The translations under genes and the position numbers were made by a program. DNA of 64,000 nucleotides from the NCBI RefSeq assembly GCF_040807025.1, contig NC_090942.1, positions 82,932,273-82,996,272 on the forward strand, given 5' to 3'. The notes under the pieces are model-generated. The model was not told the DNA's origin. It did not search any database and saw only the letters and a program-made list of their open reading frames with translations. The stretch is from Struthio camelus. Its lineage: Eukaryota; Chordata; Aves; Struthioniformes; Struthionidae. Positions 60,251 to 64,000 of this stretch are shown one piece after another (positions within the stretch are counted from its first letter, which is position 1; each line of letters starts with the position of its first letter).

Positions 60251-63200
60251 CTCCCTGCCGCAGTCCCAGGGCGGTGGGCGAGCCGTTACCCTGTGCTTCC
60301 CCACCTCCGTGACCAGCTCTGCTTGGGGTGGGAGGCCCCGCGGCCCCCGGGCCTGGGAGGTAGCTGCCACTGAGGAGCCTGGAGGGTTTGGGGAAATGTA
60401 CAGCTGCTAAGCCCAGTACCTGCGTGACCCTCGTGTCACCGAGCTTGTAAAAGTGCCTGGCAAGCAGGTGTGAAGGTTGGGGCCAGTTGCTCTCTCCTTT
60501 CCCACTAATGGGATCCTGCTGCCTCTGGGTTTCTAGGCTGGTGGCACTTCTGACCCTTGCCCACCACTTAGTTTTCCTCCTCCTTGTCTTAGCCAGTGTG
60601 GACAGATCTGCAAAGTTCACATTTCTCACTCGGTGTGTGTGTTCAGCTTACTTTATACCATATGCTCAAAGCTGCCTTAAAAATCTTGCTATCGCTGTGG
60701 AAGTGGTTACCTTGTTCCTCTTAAGGAGATGCTTGAATCATTTAAGGAGAAGGGGACTTGCTTCCTACTAGTGCATCTTCAGCAACTCAAGATATTTCAT
60801 ACTCTTTTAGTATGATGTTCCCTGTCAATTGAAATTCCTTCTATTTAAGGTTATTATCTAGAAGTAGCACAGAGTGATGTTCAGTTTGCTGACCTGTAAT
60901 TGTAATGATGGGGGAGAGGAATGGGTTGGCAACTCTGATTGCCATGAAACTATGTTTCTCTCCAAACTTTATTTTCATTGCAGGTCTTTTCTTGGCACCT
61001 GTAATCCCAACTTACGTGTTGTCAGGCCCTTCCTATATGTTTTAGGAATAGAGCTAGCAATTTCCTTTCTGATGAAAGAAGGTTCCTGTAGATGGTTTAA
61101 AACTCCCGGATGTTGATTAGTCTCTCTGCTGCAGATACAAGGGACATGCACAAGACTTTGAAATGAATTTTGTGATGTAAGCACAGACCAGTATGTGTGT
61201 AAAATTAAAAATAAGGAAAAAGGCTTCTCCTGTCAAAACACTAGGCTGAAAATACCCTTCCTTATTTGAGGCAGAGGGTGAGTGACAGAATGAACAACAC
61301 AAGAAAATACTGGCTTTTTCACATGATTAGGGAGAACAGGATTGGCTTTTTCACCTAAGTAGTGAGAATGGGACTGAAGCAGACTCAGATACAGTGGGGA
61401 GGACAGTGGAAAAAGGAATTAGATAGAACATAGCCAGCTTCTGCTTGGCTTAGTTCTTGACCCTCCCAGTCAGGATATTTCATCTCATTTAACAGCAGTG
61501 GAAACTCTTACTGCTTAACAAGATTAAATGATTATGGTTACACAGTTTCCTGCTTCTGTCTCTTTCCCATGCAACTAATTGAGCTCTCTTAATCCTGTAA
61601 AAAGGTGAATTGGGGTCTCGGAAGCAGCCTGGTGTCTCTTCATACTTCCATGAAGGTTCTGCTTGGCTGACTGGTGTTGTGAGGTTCCTACTTGATTAAT
61701 AATTGTTTAAGGAGAGAAACATCACGAGGCAGAAAGCAAGCCCTTTATTTTAGTGTTTCAATAATTTATGTCAAAAGCAGGATAGAGTGAAATGAAATGA
61801 TTTTAGATCTTTTTCCCTCAAATTTAACAGCCGTGTTTCTCTGTAGACGCTTAAAACTGAAATGCTGCCAATAGTGCGCTCAAAGTTTCTTCTTTCCATA
61901 CAGAGGCAGATACATGATTCTGCTTTTATTATTCTACTCTTAATTCTTAAGAAATAGTCACCTGCTTAAAAAAAAAAGTAACAAAAGTCACACTGACTTA
62001 CATACATATTCTGAGACAATCAGCACATTTTTAAAATGTGTATCTTAGCTGGGAAAGAATAATGCTTATTTATTACTCTATAATAGTTGCATATTTATTT
62101 CATTATTTTCTCTTCTTTCTGACCTGTCTTCTACTATTCAGTCTCTGTTAGTGTGATGCAGTTTCTGCTTTTTGTTAAACTTGATCAGACTTCTTAAACT
62201 ATTTTTCCCCTTAGCCAGCTATTTCATTTCCCATCTTGTAACCCTATGTTACAAGTGTTGTTGTGTTTGAAGCTGCAGAAAACTACTGTAAGACAGTTCT
62301 CAGAAGTCTGTACAGTTCAATTGCATTTTGCTTGGTCAACTCAAGTATGATAGAAATAAATTTCTGTAACCAGAAAGTGATGTCATCTGTCAGATAATAA
62401 CTACTGATAGAGTAAACCAGAATTTTGCCCAAATTTTTCTTTTAGTCTTTTTTTTTTTGTAAGGGGACACTTAGTATTACTGTGTCTTGGTATGTAAACA
62501 TCATAGACATAAACATTTTTGTTTTGTTCCTTATTCTAAAGACCTTTGTTATCCCCAGTGCTATTTTCCCACTACTATACTTGTAATACACATTCTTCCA
62601 TTTATTCTGTATGTCTGGCCCTAATTCTTCCTGTACTTTACAGTTGGTTGCTTTTGCAGGCATCTTTATTCTTAAAATGAGGCTTTTCTCATCTCAGTTG
62701 TTAGAAATATCTCCATGTTGACTGTATCATATCACATTCTCTGCTTTTACTTTCCTAGCAGCACTCTATCCTGGTCACAGTCATCTTTTTGAACTCTCTA
62801 GCTTTTTTCACTGTTGGCTTTCATTGCATAGTGTTTTTCTTCTCCCATACCTGAAACTTCCTATCGAGGCACTGTGTTTGTGAGTTGGGGTGGCTGGTTT
62901 TTCATTTTCTCCTTGTAGTGTGCAAGGACGAGAAGGAGGACTCATCGCAGAATACTGGGCACTTTGTGGTGGATTCTGACCCTATTGATGGGCACGGTAC
63001 AGGGAGCAATATACTACCCACATCCCAAAGCACAGCTATAAAAGAGGTTGGGGATACCTTGGGAACAGGCGAAGAGATAAGCCCTGTGAAGGAGGAGGAA
63101 GAAAATGGAAGTTATTGCATGGTGCAGGCAACTGTGTCAACTTCCCAAGACTCAGCAGCTCTTGACTGCCAGCTCAGCCTTGCCTCAGCCTGTGGGCAGC

Positions 63201-63623
63201 TACCAGATTTCCTCAGTGATGTGAGCTCTGTGCCTCCACCTCCCGTGGCTGAGTTTGCTCAGGAACACACAGATGAGTCAGGGTCACGTGAACAATATGA
63301 TAGTTATTACTCTGATGGGATTGAAAAGGAGGCAAAGAAGAAAAAAAATTCCGGCAAAAGTGGATTGTGTCCTGAGAAGACATCAAGTGTCATCCCTGGA
63401 GACCTCTGCAAGCTAGCACAGTTGCAGCATGTGTGTGGCCTGGCTGCTTGTAGATCATCCAAGTGTGCTTCAGCCACCGCTGCAGCTCAGCAGTCCTACA
63501 AGGTATCTTCAGTGCTGGAAGCTGGAAATAGCTGTGATGGGGCCAAGGAGAAAAAAGAGTTACTTGAGAACCCAGAAATTCCACCCCCTGTCAGGAAGAA
63601 GTCACGAACCTTCTATAGTGCAG
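60098..63623 (+). CDS. NOBOX: NOBOX oogenesis homeobox, 5' part only (gene runs out of the window)
   Basis: A homeobox transcription factor of oocytes, needed in mammals for early folliculogenesis and for activating oocyte genes. I propose exon 1 at 60098-60149 (ATG in 'ccggcatgg', a 17-codon acidic peptide MDGAGAEEEEEERAPNRL split after one base) and exon 2 at 62919-63623. The donor tgg|gtaagg and the acceptor ttgtag|tg agree in phase 1 and give V at the junction. Exon 2 ends after PVRKKSRTFYSA plus one base (donor cag|gtaggt). In NOBOX the homeodomain begins with RKK.RT.Y and continues with DQLEELER, and phase 1 after SA would provide the D. The rest of the homeodomain and the C-terminus lie beyond 64,000. 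The adjacent ARHGEF5 supports the call. Exon 1 is the weaker part. Confidence 0.75.
60150..62918 (+). other. NOBOX: NOBOX intron 1 (inferred)
   Basis: The intron starts GTAAGG and ends CTTGTAG. It is AT-rich after the CpG island fades. The only structure I noticed is an imperfect 32-bp tandem duplication at 61311-61374. No further exon is visible in it. Confidence 0.6.
61311..61374. repeat. Imperfect 32-bp tandem duplication
   Basis: Two units both begin TGGCTTTTTCAC and end with a related 'g..gagaa..gga' segment (61311-61342 and 61343-61374). Intronic. Confidence 0.75.
62919..63623 (+). CDS. NOBOX: NOBOX exon 2, acidic N-terminal region up to the start of the homeodomain
   Basis: 705 bases, phase 1 at both ends, encoding about 235 residues. 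The exon is Ser/Glu-rich and looks disordered. It has a Pro patch (VPPPPVAEF, near 63229-63255), a Lys cluster (KEAKKKKNSGK, near 63327-63360) that may act as a nuclear localisation signal, and several cysteines near 63405-63465. It ends with the first arm of the homeodomain (RKKSRTFYSA). The basic N-terminal arm contacts the minor groove in homeodomains. The open frame also extends 34 bases upstream of the acceptor, but that is intron. Confidence 0.85.
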
Positions 63624-64000
63624 GTAGGTAATGGGGAACTGACTGGCAGACAGTGACACTTGTGGTGGCAATGGCACTAACATTTCCTTCACCATACAGA
63701 AGGCACAGCTTGGAGATGCTGAACTGCACTATTTGCAATGCCTTCTGCACTATTAGATGTGCAGGAACATCTTCAAATAAAGGTTGCTGAGTGCCTTGTG
63801 TTTGAAGTATTACTAGCAATGCTTTTTGTTTTACTGTGGATGAAATTTGTGTTTATTTTTGTGGTGTACTTTTAAAGAAATTCTTTAAGTTGCTCAAGTA
63901 TTTCTTTTTCCCAAGTATAGTAAAACTTGTTCTGTTTTGTTTTTTCCCCTATCTCTTGGGATATTTGTATTCTTTTATCACATACTCCCCATCTCTCTCT
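63624..64000 (+). other. NOBOX: Start of NOBOX intron 2 (inferred)
   Basis: Begins GTAGGT. AT- and T-rich, with no exon seen before the window ends. The next exon with the body of the homeodomain is expected just beyond. Confidence 0.55.

Noticed and set aside
59859-60629. 256-codon minus-strand open frame over the NOBOX CpG island
   Set aside because: The composition is that of GC-rich shadow frames, no domain is present, and it crosses the proposed exon and donor on the + strand.
62885-62918. Open frame upstream of NOBOX exon 2 as coding sequence
   Set aside because: It has no ATG, consists of a pyrimidine-rich tract and ends with the acceptor cttgtag, so it is intron.
1-64000. CRISPR arrays, tRNA or rRNA genes, prokaryotic operons
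   Set aside because: No regularly spaced repeats, no tRNA A/B-box pair with a foldable cloverleaf, and no rRNA-like sequence were seen. The window is vertebrate nuclear DNA.

Overview
The window reads as a bird genome. The best evidence is three CR1 LINE tails with the typical avian 3' end (a 'gatgatctccagaggtccct' type tail running into 'attctgtgattctg'), a few very old MIR-type SINE relics, long AT-rich introns and two sharply bounded CpG islands. Gene content is low. I support two real vertebrate genes and one dead gene, and I saw no tRNA, rRNA, CRISPR array or prokaryotic operon.

Layout. Positions 1-17,100 hold no intact gene: an old CR1 fragment near 1.6 kb, a cluster of perfect inverted repeats at 2.3 kb, a decayed C2H2 zinc-finger gene at 4.1-4.85 kb followed at once by a CR1 copy (4.94-6.01 kb), a MIR relic at 7.6 kb, several microsatellites, and an unexplained diverged pair of ~220-bp direct repeats at 12.26 and 13.27 kb. 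At 17.17-18.0 kb lies a CpG island next to a (TA)n tract. It is the best candidate promoter and non-coding first exon for the gene that follows. From 18 to 37.9 kb I see only intron-like sequence with old repeats.

Positions 37,933-54,890 carry ARHGEF5 (Rho guanine-nucleotide exchange factor 5, also called TIM) on the + strand. All 14 coding exons can be joined with matching splice phases to one 1,752-residue protein: a giant 1,197-codon disordered exon, an inhibitory-helix exon, then DH, PH and SH3 domains. The introns contain two CR1 insertions in opposite orientations. The 3' UTR contains a MIR.

Positions 54.9-59.7 kb are intergenic, with a possible LTR-like unit at 57.3-57.9 kb. A second CpG island at 59.7-60.25 kb starts a + strand gene. 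Its exon 2 (62,919-63,623) ends in the first residues of a homeodomain of NOBOX type, so I call it the 5' part of NOBOX, the oocyte-specific homeobox gene. The rest lies beyond the window. ARHGEF5 next to NOBOX is the neighbourhood known from mammals, which supports both calls. Here they lie head to tail, whereas I remember the human pair as convergent.

The two genes do not obviously work together: ARHGEF5 activates Rho GTPases at the cortex of epithelial and immune cells, and NOBOX is a transcription factor of oocytes. I found no convincing previously undescribed system. The most unusual observations are the phase-compatible alternative NOBOX first exon with a TISU-like start, the minimal uORF overlapping the ARHGEF5 start codon, the polyadenylation hexamer embedded in the ARHGEF5 stop region, and the 12/13-kb paired repeat.
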